Shown here one piece after another: positions 45,956 through 57,433 of a DNA stretch of 64,000 bases (its first letter is position 1; each line of letters starts with the position of its first letter). The notes under the pieces were generated by a model. It had not been told where the DNA came from and made no database searches. It worked only from the letters and a program-made list of their open reading frames with translations. Made by a program: the position numbers and the translations under genes. This DNA is from Vitellaria paradoxa (lineage: Eukaryota; Streptophyta; Magnoliopsida; Ericales; Sapotaceae): positions 56,448,690 through 56,512,689 of the forward strand of contig CM034236.1 of assembly GCA_019916065.1 (NCBI GenBank), given 5' to 3'.

Positions 45956-48694
45956 TTAGCTTTGAGTTTCGAGATTGAAAAATGTATTTGATAAAATGAA
46001 TTAAACACAGGTGTCACTCATTTTGATATTACTCCCGCTTGAACACGATTAATAATTAAGTTTCCACTGAATCCAGTACACTCACGACTTTAAAATATAT
46101 TATACTTTATAAATACTAAATATCATATATATGTTACTCATTTTCTCTACTCAAGCGATGGAAAAATAGAAGATATTATTTATCTATTTCACCTTCAGTC
46201 CTTCGTAGTCTTTAATATTTTTAACGAATTTGTTCGTGAGTAACTTATTGAACATTTGATACCCTACAAAACTCATATTTGTAAAGTGGTTTTCCCGAAA
46301 CAATACCCCCAGAATATTTTTTTTATAGGAAGAAGAAGGTGCCGTAGACAAGTAAAAAATATTTAGAAAGGGGCTTGTTATATACAAATGCTACAACACA
46401 CTAATTTGATTTTAAATAATGTAAAAATAATAAAATGGTATTTAATTTTCATATCCCAATCAATATTAATTCTTTGGTTTCCAAGTTCAAAACCGCCAAC
46501 TTCATTGGCTGCCCAGGCTAATTTTAACTTAAATCAATTTGCAATCATCGCCAAATTTATCTTACGTTTAAGAAATATCTTTGAGAAGTTTTCTAATATT
46601 AATTAATTTGATTGCAAATAAATTATCTAACAAAATAAAAAAATAAGGACTCGTTTGGTATGTAATTTTTTATCAACTTTTGACAATTAATTTTTATCTA
46701 AATGTTGATATATATTTATATTATGTACTTTGTAAAAACTTGTCAAAATTAAAAAGACTAAAAAAAATTGATAAAAGTTAGATAAAAGTGGTAAATTTTA
46801 ATAATTTTCTGTGTGAAAAAAAAGGTTATGTGTTATAAATTTTGATAGAAAAAGTTAAGAGAAATTAACGAATTTTTTAAAAATGTGAAAATTGAATTTT
46901 TTTTTAATAATTTGTGAAATATACTGACTGTATGAAAGCGAGCATCGTCGTATGGAAGCGTGACGCGACAGTATCAGCATGAAATGAAACAACCTCAAAC
47001 GCAGCCCACCCATCATTATTCATTCGCGTGAAGGCCTTGTTTGGATGTTCTGAAAAGTATCGAGGAAGGAAATACAATCGTTTTGAGCTATAAAAAAAAA
47101 TACGAAACTTTATAAATCTCTACAAACATAAATTATAAAATTATAAAATTAAAATTTTTTACCTACTATATAAAACACGCGAGATATTAATTTTTATAAC
47201 TTTATGTAATTTTATATAATTCCAAAGGGTTCGTTTGGAGTAAGAAAAAATGAGATAAATTGAGATAAATTGTGGTTTGGGGAGAGTTCGTAATGCGTGC
47301 AGTGAGAGAAAAAAGTTGATGTGATATAAAGTTAACAAAAATTTATAGAGATTTTTGGAAATTTTCAGCAAAATCTTGCACACCAAACGGGCCCAGAATA
47401 GCCTACGATTCACACTTCAATAGGATTGGCTAGGCGAGAGAAGTTCACGTCAATCTTCATGTTTTTTTGTTTTTATTTATTTATTTATTTTTGTAATTGA
47501 TTTTATTTATATATTAATTATTATTATTATTATTATTGGGTTACCCAGCTGTGGGTTTTGCAATCTTATGAGTATGTAATAATTCGCAACATGTGTCAGG
47601 GCTATCCCGAATTGGTTCGAGGCACAGGCGGCCCCATATGCCCCTTGTTTGGAAGGCTGACAAGTTGGATCCCATCGCCTTACTTACCTATTGCACGTGG
47701 CTCACTGTTGTAGGTGTTTTTATTTATTTATTTATTTTTTAAAAAATAAAATTATGTTTGAAACATCAAAATATATCAAAAATTATAAAAAATTATTAAA
47801 TTTTTAATCAAATTTTATCACGTATCATTTACACTTGACTCTTTTTTTTTTTTTTTGGAAGGTCATCGAAACACCATCTAAATCCCCTTCTCATCTGTAT
47901 ATTTCATTTCAAAATTTACTTTTATTTCTCGATTTTCAACTTCGCTTCAAATTTTAAGCCTGTTTAGGATCAAATTTTGACTCAAAAAAATAAAAAAAAT
48001 TAGATTATTAAGTGTTTGGTGAAAGTTAGAAATTTTTGATAAAAGTTAAAAACATAGAGATTTTTGGTGTCAAAAAAGTTACACAAAATTTATAAAAGTT
48101 AGAGATTTTCTGTCAAATTTGACACTCCAATTGCACAATTTACTTTTGTCTTTCTATTTTTAATTTTAACTGGCATTTTTTTTATATTTACTATTAAATT
48201 TTAATTTTAATTTTTCATAAAAATCATTAAATACCATTATGTGGCATTGGCTTATTCTATAAATACATTAATTTAAAATCATTTTTGAAATTCATTAATT
48301 TTTTTTTTTAGCCCAACAAGTTAAGATAACCAAGTTTCTGTCAAATTTATGGCTTGTTGGATGAATAAATTTAAACTTAGATAAAATTTTAAATCTGATA
48401 AAAAAAATAAGCTAAGTAAAATTTATGTCGAATTTCCTCTTCACTGTTAACATTCAGTGACATGATAGGAACTGGGCTTTGGCCCTTTTGGTTTTGGATG
48501 TCATTATCTGGGCCGATGTGTGCTGAAAGGTTGGATAAGCCACTCACAACTTGGTTCCCAAATAGCCCGAGAAGCTGTACGGTCACGTGAGTGTGACATC
48601 GTAAGAAAGGACATAATCGAAAAGGGGAAAGCTATTTTATGAAAAGGAAAAAAAAAAAAAAAAACCTCAAAATAAAATTACAATCAAATGACAG
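45956..48694. other. AT-rich spacer with MITE-like repeats
   Basis: No gene was seen. Weak inverted-repeat ends of the 'gTTTGG' type occur near 46650, 47035 and 48000, and one clear element lies at 47227-47394. A poly(A) run and simple repeats (TTA and TTTA units) are present. Confidence 0.5.
47227..47394. repeat. MITE-like inverted repeat, sister of 8338-8477
   Basis: It starts GGGTTCGTTTGGAGTAAG and ends TGCACACCAAACGGGCCC. The core TTCGTAATGCGTGCAGTGAG followed by AGAAAAAAGTTGAT is shared, in reverse orientation, with the element at 8338-8477. Confidence 0.7.
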
Positions 48695-48784
48695 TAGTAT
48701 TTAGGGTTTTTTACAATAATAATAATATTAATTTAATTATATACAGAAATGGGCTCGCTGGGGATTATTGACAAAAATGTGCTG

Positions 48785-48904
48785 GGTGTCGTCAGTGCTA
48801 TTGACGACACCCTGCTGACATCAGACTAACTACATAAACCGCCAAGCCAAGGTGTCGTCGATAGCACTGACGACACCATGTCGTCAGTACCACTGACGAC
48901 ACCC
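48785..48904. repeat. Left subterminal palindromic repeats of the MULE
   Basis: Copies of GGTGTCGTC-N9-GACGACACC at 48785-48811 and 48851-48877, plus a partial third at about 48878-48904. Each is a 9-bp inverted pair around a 9-bp loop that reads like AGTGCTATT or ATAGCACT. They may be transposase binding sites (inference). Confidence 0.85.
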
Positions 48905-49221
48905 TACGACCACCCACCCCACAACAGTTTATATAATCCAGCCCCCAAACAGTAAAACATCAACACAACAACAACAACCCTGTTAAAGTCAACAACATTT
49001 TCAGATTTTAAGTATAAATTATTACAAACAATTAACAAAAAAATAAACGCTTCCTTCCTTAATTGCTAAATTAGAGAATAAAATAAAGGATGATTAAACT
49101 AAATCAAAACATAAGCAAAATAGTTTTCGATAGCATTACACCTCCAATCTAAACCTTTAATTCTAAACTTTTACAAAACATGTTTTGTGTTTACATGTTA
49201 AGAAGACAAAAATGTAATGGA

Positions 49222-51160
49222 TCACTCCGTCCCACACGGAGGCCTCCTTCGTGCACGACGTGGTCGGTCTAGGTGTAGAGGCGCATCGTCAACCACCGGT
49301 GGCTCCTCCACACATGGCTCCTGGCCAGGTGTTGCTGTCGATGTGTCCTCCACATGTGTCTCTCCTGCTAATGGCTCATGCTCCTCCTCTGTCTGTAAAG
49401 CCATAGGAATGTGCGACGATGATGAAATGTCTATCCCTCGTGCTCTGCGTCGTCGAGTGTAATACTTAGCTGGAGCCTGGGGGGCCGCCACTGATGCCTG
49501 TGTATGAGATACGGGCAGGCGGACAGGTGAGATGTATGCTGGAGAGGCAAGGAATGGCTCTATGTGAAAAACGCCAGACCAGAAGTCATCCACATCTGCT
49601 AAGGGTGAAGCATATGCCTGTGTAGCCGGGGGTGGGGTCCGATAGTCGACGACAGGATCTGAAAATGGTATCTGCGTCTCGTCCGCAGGCAAACGCTCCC
49701 ATGCTGTAGAACTGCTAGGGATGTCTGACTCAACTGGTGGGGGCAAATCGTCTGCGGGATCAGGGCCATATGTATCATGATGCCCCCGCGCTCGTCTACC
49801 GACAGGCTGAAGTCTGCTGGGACGTGATGGTCTGGACTGAGATGATGAACCTGTCTGCCTACTGTCAACAGGGGCCCGTAGCCTCTCCTCATGATCGATA
49901 GCAGTGATCACCGGTCCTGCCTGATGAATAATCTCCTGTAGTGCCCGAAGGTAACCAGCATGATCCGCACCAGTGACCGCTGCAACCGCAATGTGATACA
50001 TGCTAACAATAGTATTAACCTAGAATGTTTGAAGAAACTATATTAGTCAATATCAAACAGAAAAACATAAATAAAAAGTAAATTTATTATTCAAAAACCC
50101 ATAGATATAATATCATACCAAAATGGACATATCTGCTGACACTGGCTGTGAACCAACAGGCGGCACATGTAAGGGTGGTGCGATGTGAGTCCGTGTGATG
50201 TGACGAAACCACTCCATATACGGGTCATCGAATGCGATAGGTGCAGTGGAAACCTCGCCATGCACAATCGTCTGTAGTCGTCTAGCCCACTCCTCTACAT
50301 ATCGATGATGGTACTGTAGCCAGTTCACCTCTCCCCGGCCCCGCCTAGTCAACTCATGCAGTGCGGCATCCGTGTCAAACTCAGCCGGGATCACCTGACG
50401 GAGCCAAACTGTCTCATCACACGTCCCGGTAGGTGGTACTCGACGATCTCGTAACAAATCAACGGACAGGTCGAGCGCCACACTACCTCACCAGCACGGC
50501 AATATGTAGGAAGTCTGCTCAAAACGGATGCTGGGTATGGACACCAGGTCATCTGATCCTCTCTCAGGAGTGTCAACTGCTCTCGGCAATCTCTCAATGG
50601 CCTGGCAAAGCTCACTGCTAAGCTTCCCTTCCATCTGCAACCCCAAGGATCTCCGGGAAGCCCAAAAACATCCAGTGCATAATCAGGTGGGGGAGGTGGT
50701 CGTGTAATGACGGGCCTAAACGGTGCTAGCCGCTCCCATGCCCAAACCTATCATTGTAAACTGTCAATTGATTCCGAAATAAGCTTAATATAAATTACTA
50801 TCAAATGTAAATAAAGTTTATTTTTACCTGAAGTATGCAAATCGGTCCTGCCATCTCGGCCGTGCGGGTGGTGGAAGCCGAGCACATCTCTCTGTATAAG
50901 CATGCTAGAGCAGCAGCTCCCCACGCTAGTCGGCCGCAGGCATCTAAGTCTCGAAGCAAAGATAAGTAATGTATCTTGACCATATTACCAGAGTGGTCCG
51001 ATAGTAAATGTGCTCCGATAATAATGAGAATAAGTGCCCGGGCATGGTACTGTACGTCAGCCTCCGTAGCCTCATCTGGTAATGTCAAGAAGTGCTCTGT
51101 CAGCCAGCTAATCTTCAAACGTCCCCTCTTAAAATCCCCCGCATGTAAGGATGATGTCGA
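49222..51160 (-). pseudogene. Plant mobile domain (PMD/MAIN-like) gene, C-terminal part, broken
   Basis: Minus-strand exons: about 51160-50828 (RGRLKISWLTEHFLTLP, then HYLSLLRDLDACGRLAWGAA and LACLYREMC), 50747-50119 (VWAWERLAPFRP, then PLICYEIVEYHLPGRVMRQFG) and 50019-49222 (low-complexity tail rich in Pro, Ser and acidic residues, ending RPRRARRRPPCGTE). Introns are GT/AG and in phase.

These blocks match the plant mobile domain seen in MAIN/MAIL1-type proteins, which act in gene silencing and genome stability, and in many plant transposons. The N-terminal third of the domain is missing: the sequence begins at the junction with the mudrA frame. A one-base frameshift lies near 50395, where QFG runs into TGA while RQVIPAEFD continues in another frame. 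It is most likely a captured or rearranged, non-functional copy. Confidence 0.8.
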
Positions 51161-52449
51161 TAGTGAACTATCGTGCCCGAATTGTAAGTCTGTACGGCAT
51201 TCATGAACTTTGGTAGGAACAGGTACGACTGCTCCCAATCACCAAATATTTGGGCAACCGCCTTCTGCTTTGCAAGCCATGCCTTTCGGTAAGACACATG
51301 GTACTTGAATCGATCCTTCAGTTCGGCTTGCAGCGAGACAACAGAACAAGCGGGGTTAGACTTAACCAAATGGATGATGTTGCTGCAAAGAAAGTTCGAG
51401 TCAAGTTGTGCATGGTCTTCAGTCAGCCGTGCAAATATACATGTATGGGGGCCTTCATACTTAGTTATTTCGAATAAACCATGCGTACTTAGCTTGGTTG
51501 CTCGGACTCGCCAATTGCACTGTCCTTCATTCCTCTTTGGACACTCAGCTACCCAAGATTTCTGACTTGATTCCATAGTTATGTAGGGCTGATTTGTTCT
51601 AACAGCATACAACGTCATAGATTGGAGTAAGTGCTCTTTGTCCTTGAAAAGTTGTTCGACGCAAGGATCCTCATTCTCTGGGTTCCACGTTCGATGTCGA
51701 AGTGAAGGGGCCCAGTGAAGTGCACTGTCATCTAACTCAACAGCAGTGAACATTTCGGACATCGGTTCATGCAGTCGATGATCTGTACGTTCATCATGTT
51801 CGTTCATAACCAAGTCTCCAGTAACTCCCTCACCCATCATGTCCATGTTTTGCAGTTCTATGTCTTCTTCGTCAACTGGGCCTTCAGCAATGTTCGAATC
51901 ATCATCCTGATCATTCACGTAGTCCCAAGACATATCCTGTTGCTGCACGTAGTCACGGACAGGATCACTAGTGGGTTCTTGAGTGGCGTCGAACTGATTT
52001 TCTGGTTCATTGTGGGGGGAAGAGGGCGTGAATTCGTTGTAGATTCCCACCAAATGATCAGTCGGAGCATTCATTCGGAGGCTGCCTTCGGTGGCCACCG
52101 GCTCAGGATTAGTCGGCTCGAACTCCAAGTACAGGTCACAGTGATTGCGGTTCAAATTATGAACGATAGCAAACATTGTCTCGACTGTATCATCGTCCAC
52201 TAGTTGTAGAGGTCTGTGAAGTATCTGACCCGCACTACCAACAATTGGGTATCTACACAGTACTCGTAAAACGACCTGCCCCGGGTCCATGCCAACAGTT
52301 TCATACAGTTTTGTCAACAGAATCATGTAGGTAGACTGACTGCTAACCTTGACACAACGCTTGAATGGTCTGTCGTAACCCACATCATCATCCACATCTA
52401 TAAGATTCCCTCCCCAAAAACAAAACAGTGAAATTCGTTCTTGAGACAT
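51115..52449 (-). CDS. mudrA-like transposase N-terminal part, lacking the catalytic domain
   Basis: A minus-strand frame of 444 codons; the first ATG is at 52449 (MSQERISLFCFWGGNLIDVD). It shows the N-terminal region typical of plant MULE transposases: a PB1-like first part (to about residue 110), a long acidic linker, then a mudrA DNA-binding region (VEQLFKDKEHLLQSM, SWVAECPKRNEGQCNWRVRA and GPHTCIFARLTEDHAQLDS, then CSVVSLQAELKDRFKYHVSYR). It runs to LPKFMNAVQTYNSGTIVHYR, where family members lead into the DDE catalytic domain. Here the frame runs a further ten or so residues into the plant mobile domain gene, out of its frame, and stops at 51115. With no DDE residues it should not cut DNA. 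It might still bind element ends and act as a repressor (inference). Confidence 0.85.
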   Translation of the reverse strand: MSQERISLFCFWGGNLIDVDDDVGYDRPFKRCVKVSSQSTYMILLTKLYETVGMDPGQVVLRVLCRYPIVGSAGQILHRPLQLVDDDTVETMFAIVHNLNRNHCDLYLEFEPTNPEPVATEGSLRMNAPTDHLVGIYNEFTPSSPHNEPENQFDATQEPTSDPVRDYVQQQDMSWDYVNDQDDDSNIAEGPVDEEDIELQNMDMMGEGVTGDLVMNEHDERTDHRLHEPMSEMFTAVELDDSALHWAPSLRHRTWNPENEDPCVEQLFKDKEHLLQSMTLYAVRTNQPYITMESSQKSWVAECPKRNEGQCNWRVRATKLSTHGLFEITKYEGPHTCIFARLTEDHAQLDSNFLCSNIIHLVKSNPACSVVSLQAELKDRFKYHVSYRKAWLAKQKAVAQIFGDWEQSYLFLPKFMNAVQTYNSGTIVHYRHHPYMRGILRGDV

Positions 52450-53720
52450 CACGAGCAATAAACGAACGACCAATTACAGCCCTGAACGAAATAAATGTTA
52501 GGGATCGTACCTTCTTAACTTTATAGATTTGCAAGAGTGAAAAAGGTTTTATTCAAGTTTTCTTATATGGGACAATGACTTGTGTAACTTATCTTAAGTT
52601 AACCAAACTTTTATTACTAACCTAAACTAACTTATATTTTAACTAACCTAAACTAACTTAACTAACTAACTTATCTTAACGTAACCAAATTTTTTCACTT
52701 TAATTTATACTTTAATATTTTTATCAGTTGATCGAATTAAAATCAAATGTGATGTCAGCATTACTCTAACTTTACGTTTAAACTAATACATATTTATCAA
52801 TGCCTAAATTTTTTTTCAAAAAAATAATTAATACAATCGATAAATAATAGTGAAAATAAACAAATAACGACAAATTATATTTACGTATAAATTTAAGGTT
52901 ATTTTTTTTTCTAAATAAAAGATAGATTATATTATAATATAACCTAAACTAATTTATCTAACTTATCTTATCTTAACCACTCATAACTTATATTATAAAA
53001 TTATTTACTTGAGTTTTTAAATTTAACTAATTTACTTTTTTTAATCGTACCATTACTATGATTTTTTTATCAATTGATATAATTAAATTCAAATATGTGA
53101 TTAGTATAGTTGGTATAATTTAACCTATGTATTGTCCTAATCTCAGTAATTAAATTAATATAAAATATTAGGAATAAAATTAAATTAATATGTAGTTTTA
53201 ATTACAAACACCCAATAAATTATATACATAAATTGAAAAAAACAAAATTAAATAAAACTAAATTTAACCAAATTAAATTTAACTAAACAGACTATAGAAA
53301 TAAAGTTATCAAACAAAAACAGCCAACTTATGCTTCAATACAATACAACAAAAAAATTAACATGTTCAAAAAATTCCCAACCCAGGATCCTCTAAAGTTG
53401 AATAGAATTTAGTCAATTTGAACAAATTCAATTTACATGCAACAAATTTTATACATTCTCAAACAAACAAATAACTCACCAGTACACAAATCTGAAGTGA
53501 AGAAATGAGATCAATCCAGCCCAATAATACCCAAATTCAAAATCAAAATTGACAATACAAATGTAGATTTCAATCTCTTCAAATCAGGTACCCAAATAAC
53601 TCCAATCAAGCATGAAACAAACAAAATTCACTCACTCAACAGAGATTGAAAGTAATCTGAAATTGCACAACTCGCATGTACATATACGTATATATATATA
53701 AATGGTTGGGTACAATAAAA
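52450..53720. other. MULE 5' leader region, AT-rich
   Basis: Lies between the mudrA-like start and the right end of the element. It is AT-rich with repeated 'AACTTATCTTAA' and 'CTAACTAACC'-like words. No coding frame was recognised. It probably holds the element's promoter and leader on the minus strand. Confidence 0.4.
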
Positions 53721-53893
53721 CTTACATTTTTTGGACCGTTGGAGATGGAGGTGATGGAGGAGAGGAATCAGACAATGCCTGGCAATGGAAGTGACCTCGC
53801 AGCAGTCGACCGTTGAGAGAGAAATCGGAGGGAGGGAGGGAGGAAGAACGCACGAACTGAGCAGAGGTGCTGGGCTCGGGAAGGATATAAGCC

Positions 53894-53997
53894 GGTGTCG
53901 TCGATGGCACTGACGACATCCGGTGTCGTCGATAGCACTGACGACACCAAGGGTATTTTAGTAAAATTATGGTGTCGTCAATAGCACTGACGACACC
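53894..53997. repeat. Right subterminal palindromic repeats of the MULE
   Basis: Three copies of GGTGTCGTC-N9-GACGACACC (the first ends ACATCC): 53894-53920, 53922-53948 and 53971-53997. The first two are one base apart. They are the same 27-bp word as at the left end. The last copy is the inner end of the 108-bp terminal repeat. Confidence 0.88.
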
Positions 53998-54087
53998 CAG
54001 CACATTTTTGTCAATAATTCCCAGCGAGCCTATTTCTGTATATAATTAAATTAATATTATTATTATTGTAAAAAAGCCTAGTATTTA

Positions 54088-54780
54088 CGCAGTAAAAGAT
54101 TTTTTTTATTGGATATATTTTAAAAAACTATTCACAAGCATTACAAATTATTGTTTTTTTAAATTAAAAAGTATAAGAAGTATTAAAATACTAACTTCTT
54201 GAATTAGCCCGAATGATTTATGGATATACTCTCTATAGGAATCACACGGATTTGATTCCTAACACAAGCGAGATATGTGTAAAGGGTAATATGTATCTTT
54301 CTGATTTACTTATCAGTTAAACCGTTAGTTAAGAGTTGCAATAAATTAATATGAGTTTTAAATTTTTACTCTGTCTCTATATCCCTCTACCAAACATAAA
54401 ATGTGAAAAAGTAAATAGTTAAATATCATAACCCTTTTTCTCTGGATCTCCCTTTCTCCCTTCTCTGCAATGACATTCAATACCTCCGTTCTTTTTCTCT
54501 TTCCTTCCCTTTTTCACATCGAATCAAAAAGAAGTTGGGAAAAGGCATAATTTTTCATTTTAAAAGACCAAAAAAAAATTTATAAATTTATTACAAAAAT
54601 AATTAAATTAAAAAAGGCCCGAAGCCTGGTTAAATTCTTTTGATCTAGGTCACAAATCAGCAGACATCACGTTCACGTGTCATTACAGTGTTATCCGGAG
54701 TTGAGGGCACTAGTTGTAATTAAATACGAAACGGAGACCAATCTTACCAGTCGGCTAACCAAGGGTTTCAGAATATTGCA
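54088..54780. other. Spacer next to the MULE
   Basis: No gene was seen. Mixed AT-rich sequence with a pyrimidine-rich patch near 54435-54520. Confidence 0.5.
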
Positions 54781-54782
54781 GT

Positions 54783-55131
54783 GAAAAATGAAGGATTAAG
54801 ATTTATTTGTACTCAACTCAATAGTTTTAATCTAGTTTAATTAAATTATTTTTAAAATAAAAATAAAAGTTTAAAAGATCCGATTAAAACTCCAGAATAT
54901 CAAAAATCACGTGTCATTAAATTATAAATAAATCTCAACTCTTCACTTTTGTACTGTAAAAAAAATGAAGGATTGAGATTTATTTGTATTTAATTTAATG
55001 TTTCAATTTAATTTAATTAAAATTATTTTCAAAATAAAAATAAAAATTTTAAAAATTTAATTAAAATACAATCAATATAAAATGTCAAATATTATATTTC
55101 ATTAAATTATAAATAAATCTCAACCATTTAC
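54783..55131. repeat. Two tandem MITE-like units of about 175 bp
   Basis: Both units start AATGAAGGATTNAGATTTATTT (54787 and 54965) and end with the inverted form ATAAATAAATCTCAAC. Inside, TTTAATTTAATTAAAA-type words and CATTAAATTATAAATAAATC are shared. It looks like two copies of one inverted-repeat element inserted side by side, or one duplicated. It is non-coding. Confidence 0.7.
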
Positions 55132-55790
55132 TTTTTTTTACCGAAGCTTCTTTTGTTAATTTTTTCACTCAGTCCCTTGAACCCGCTAACTAACTCAAGC
55201 GACCTCGACGCCTCGCCACACCGTCTCTTCTGCCAAGGCATGCATGCATTCCCAAGAAGGAAGTGGTCGCAGGGAGATAGACGCAGGGGCATGCATTCTT
55301 GTATATCCATGCGGAGAGCGTGCGTGTTTTGGATTCCATCATCAAACTGAAAGAGGAGTGAGTGCAAAGAATATTTTTAGGAAAGTGATTCTATTGTATT
55401 TCAAACTTTCTTCCATTTTTGCAATATTTTGTTGTATTTGAGTTATTTAGTTTGAATTTGTTCTTTATTATAGCTATTGTGTAACTTATAATAATAACAA
55501 CTAAATAGTGTTAGCAGTAAACACAATTGAATAACTTATTTAAGAATTTTAAAGAATATGAGAAAAATTGACTAAAAATTTAATCTCAAAGAATACGAGA
55601 AAAGTAGACTAAGATTCCAAAACTGTTAATATGAGAAAATTTAAGAATCTAAAACTTTTTTTGATGAATGTGGAGAGAACATAAGTACCATAAAATTGCC
55701 TAAAATGCCCTTAATTTGGTAATTATAGAGAACTCATTTTGAGCATACTTAAGAGTAGTTATGTATTTTCATTAGGGGTAAGAGTTTCAC
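55132..55790. other. Spacer with a GC-richer patch
   Basis: Bases 55180-55360 are GC-richer, with GGCATGCATGCATTCC and GGGGCATGCATTCTTG. Short frames of about 60-80 codons exist on both strands but match no known protein. The rest is AT-rich. Confidence 0.3.
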
Positions 55791-56204
55791 TAAAATTAAA
55801 ATTTCATAGATGGATACTTAAAAATTATTTTTTAGACAAAAAAAGTCCTCTAAAATTCAGAAAACACCAACAAAATTTCATGATTTAATGCATAAAAGCA
55901 TCAATACTTGAAAATTATTTTTTAATAAAAATATCCTCATAAAAATCATAGAACACCTAAAAAATTTTAAGATTTAATACATATTTTTTTACCCAAAAAT
56001 ATCTTCATAAAAATCATAAAAGTCTAAGAATTTAATCCATTGAAAACTTTTATATTATATTATATATATGCACGTATGTATACCGTAAATATTACTTTTA
56101 TTATTATATAAAAGTATGACTATATATATATCTTTATAAAAATCATAAATACCTACTAATTATAATGATTTAATAAATTGAAAAATTTTTTATTATTATA
56201 TATT

Positions 56205-56370
56205 GAGAGTGTTTGGTTAGTAAAAGTTTGGCCAAAGAGTACAGTAAAAGTATAAAAATTTAATGTAAAAATGATATATGATATAATTTGATTGTAAAAA
56301 AGTATAAAAAATTAGTAAAAATTGATGAGTTTTGATTGATTTTGACTAACCAAACACTCCATTATATCAT
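56205..56370. repeat. MITE copy, same family as 42193-42346
   Basis: It starts GAGAGTGTTTGGTTAGTAAA and ends TTTTGACTAACCAAACACTCC, a clean terminal inverted repeat of about 16 bp. The interior matches the copy at 42193-42346. The target duplication is unclear. Confidence 0.75.
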
Positions 56371-56558
56371 ATACACTACATGTGCCCACATATACATATG
56401 CACCATATATATTGCTATTATTACTATATAAAAGTTTGACTACATAAAAGTATCAATAGTTGAAACATATTTTTGGACAGTAATGTCCTCATAAATGTCT
56501 AAATATTCCATGATTTAATCTACCCTTTTTTTTTTAACCGAGCGTATCTTCATAAAAG

Positions 56559-56562
<4 letters not shown>

Positions 56563-56614
<52 letters not shown>
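56563..56614. repeat. (TA)n microsatellite, about 26 units
   Basis: A long uninterrupted TA run, prone to slippage and cruciform formation. Confidence 0.9.
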
Positions 56615-56619
<5 letters not shown>

Positions 56620-56830
56620 TATATTACTGCTACTACATAAAAGTATGAATAAATAAAAAATATTTTTTGAATGAAAATATAATCATAAAAATTATAAATA
56701 CCTAATATACTCATGATTTAATACATATTTTTTACCAAAAATATTCTCACAAAAATCATAAATGCGTAAGACTTCTAGTGATTTAATACATTGAAAATGT
56801 TTTTATTATCATATACTATAGGGTGAACTT

Positions 56831-57401
56831 ATTTACACTCCACTTATGTTCTCTTATACTTTGCTTTCTTTTTTCATTAATTGAAATTACACAATCACCA
56901 CTCTTCTTTTTTCATCATATCTTATACATAATTATAACACTATAAGTACCCTTATACAAATTAAACTTTAAACTAACCCCCCGATTGGATGCAACTAAAA
57001 TTTTAGGGGGATGATTTATGAAGAGTGTGTAAGATAGTAAGGGGTATTATTTATGGAGGGTGTGCCCACATGAATGTGATGTTTATGAAGGGTGGATAAA
57101 AAAAATAGTTGGTTTGGATGGAGTATTAATAAGAGGTAATAAATAATACTTGGTTTGGATGATTGTTTAAAAATGGTGTATAAGGATGAGTGTATGATGT
57201 AAAAAATTATCATTGAAAACCAACTAAGTCAAATTAATTTTCGACAAATTAGCTATAAATAAATTATGTTATTAATAAATTAAACTTTATAAAATGAATA
57301 AATTGTAAAATTTGTTTTTTTAATGTAAAATAAAACTAATTTTTTTACAAAATCATTTTTTTAAACAAAATATAGAGAAGATACTATATATACTTTTTGT
57401 C

Positions 57402-57433
<32 letters not shown>

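Larger units (their letters stand above)
48704..54078 (-). mobile_element. Mutator-like element (MULE), 5375 bp, complete ends
   Basis: The flanking TAGTATTTA is identical at 48695-48703 and 54079-54087, a 9-bp target duplication typical of Mutator-like elements. The terminal inverted repeats are 108 bp (48704-48811 and 53971-54078) and differ at about three positions, suggesting a fairly recent insertion. They begin GGSTTTTTTACAATAATAAT and end in a 27-bp palindromic word. The coding content is all on the minus strand: a mudrA-like N-terminal frame (51115-52449) and plant mobile domain exons (49222 to about 51160). The transposase catalytic domain is absent, so the element is probably mobilised only in trans. 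Confidence 0.93.
55790..56830. repeat. Degenerate tandem-like AT repeats
   Basis: A series of diverged units of roughly 80-120 bp built from 'CTCATAAAAATCATA', 'ACACCTAA', 'ATTTAATACAT' and 'TGAAAATTATTTTT'. At least six partial repeats run through this region. It contains a MITE (56205-56370) and a long TA array (56563-56614). No coding potential is seen. Confidence 0.55.

Noticed and set aside
49217..49462. Plus-strand 81-codon frame in the Mutator element
   Set aside because: It is the antisense shadow of the low-complexity tail exon of the mobile domain gene.
51769..52203. Plus-strand 144-codon frame
   Set aside because: Antisense to the mudrA-like frame, with no recognisable protein and no separate context.
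53894..53997. Repeats with near-regular spacing that could suggest a CRISPR array
   Set aside because: The repeats are palindromic words inside the terminal repeat of a plant transposon, with no unique spacers and no cas genes. The DNA is eukaryotic.
55128..55441. Small protein gene in the GC-richer patch
   Set aside because: Three overlapping frames on both strands of similar length, none with a known motif, good context or splice partners.
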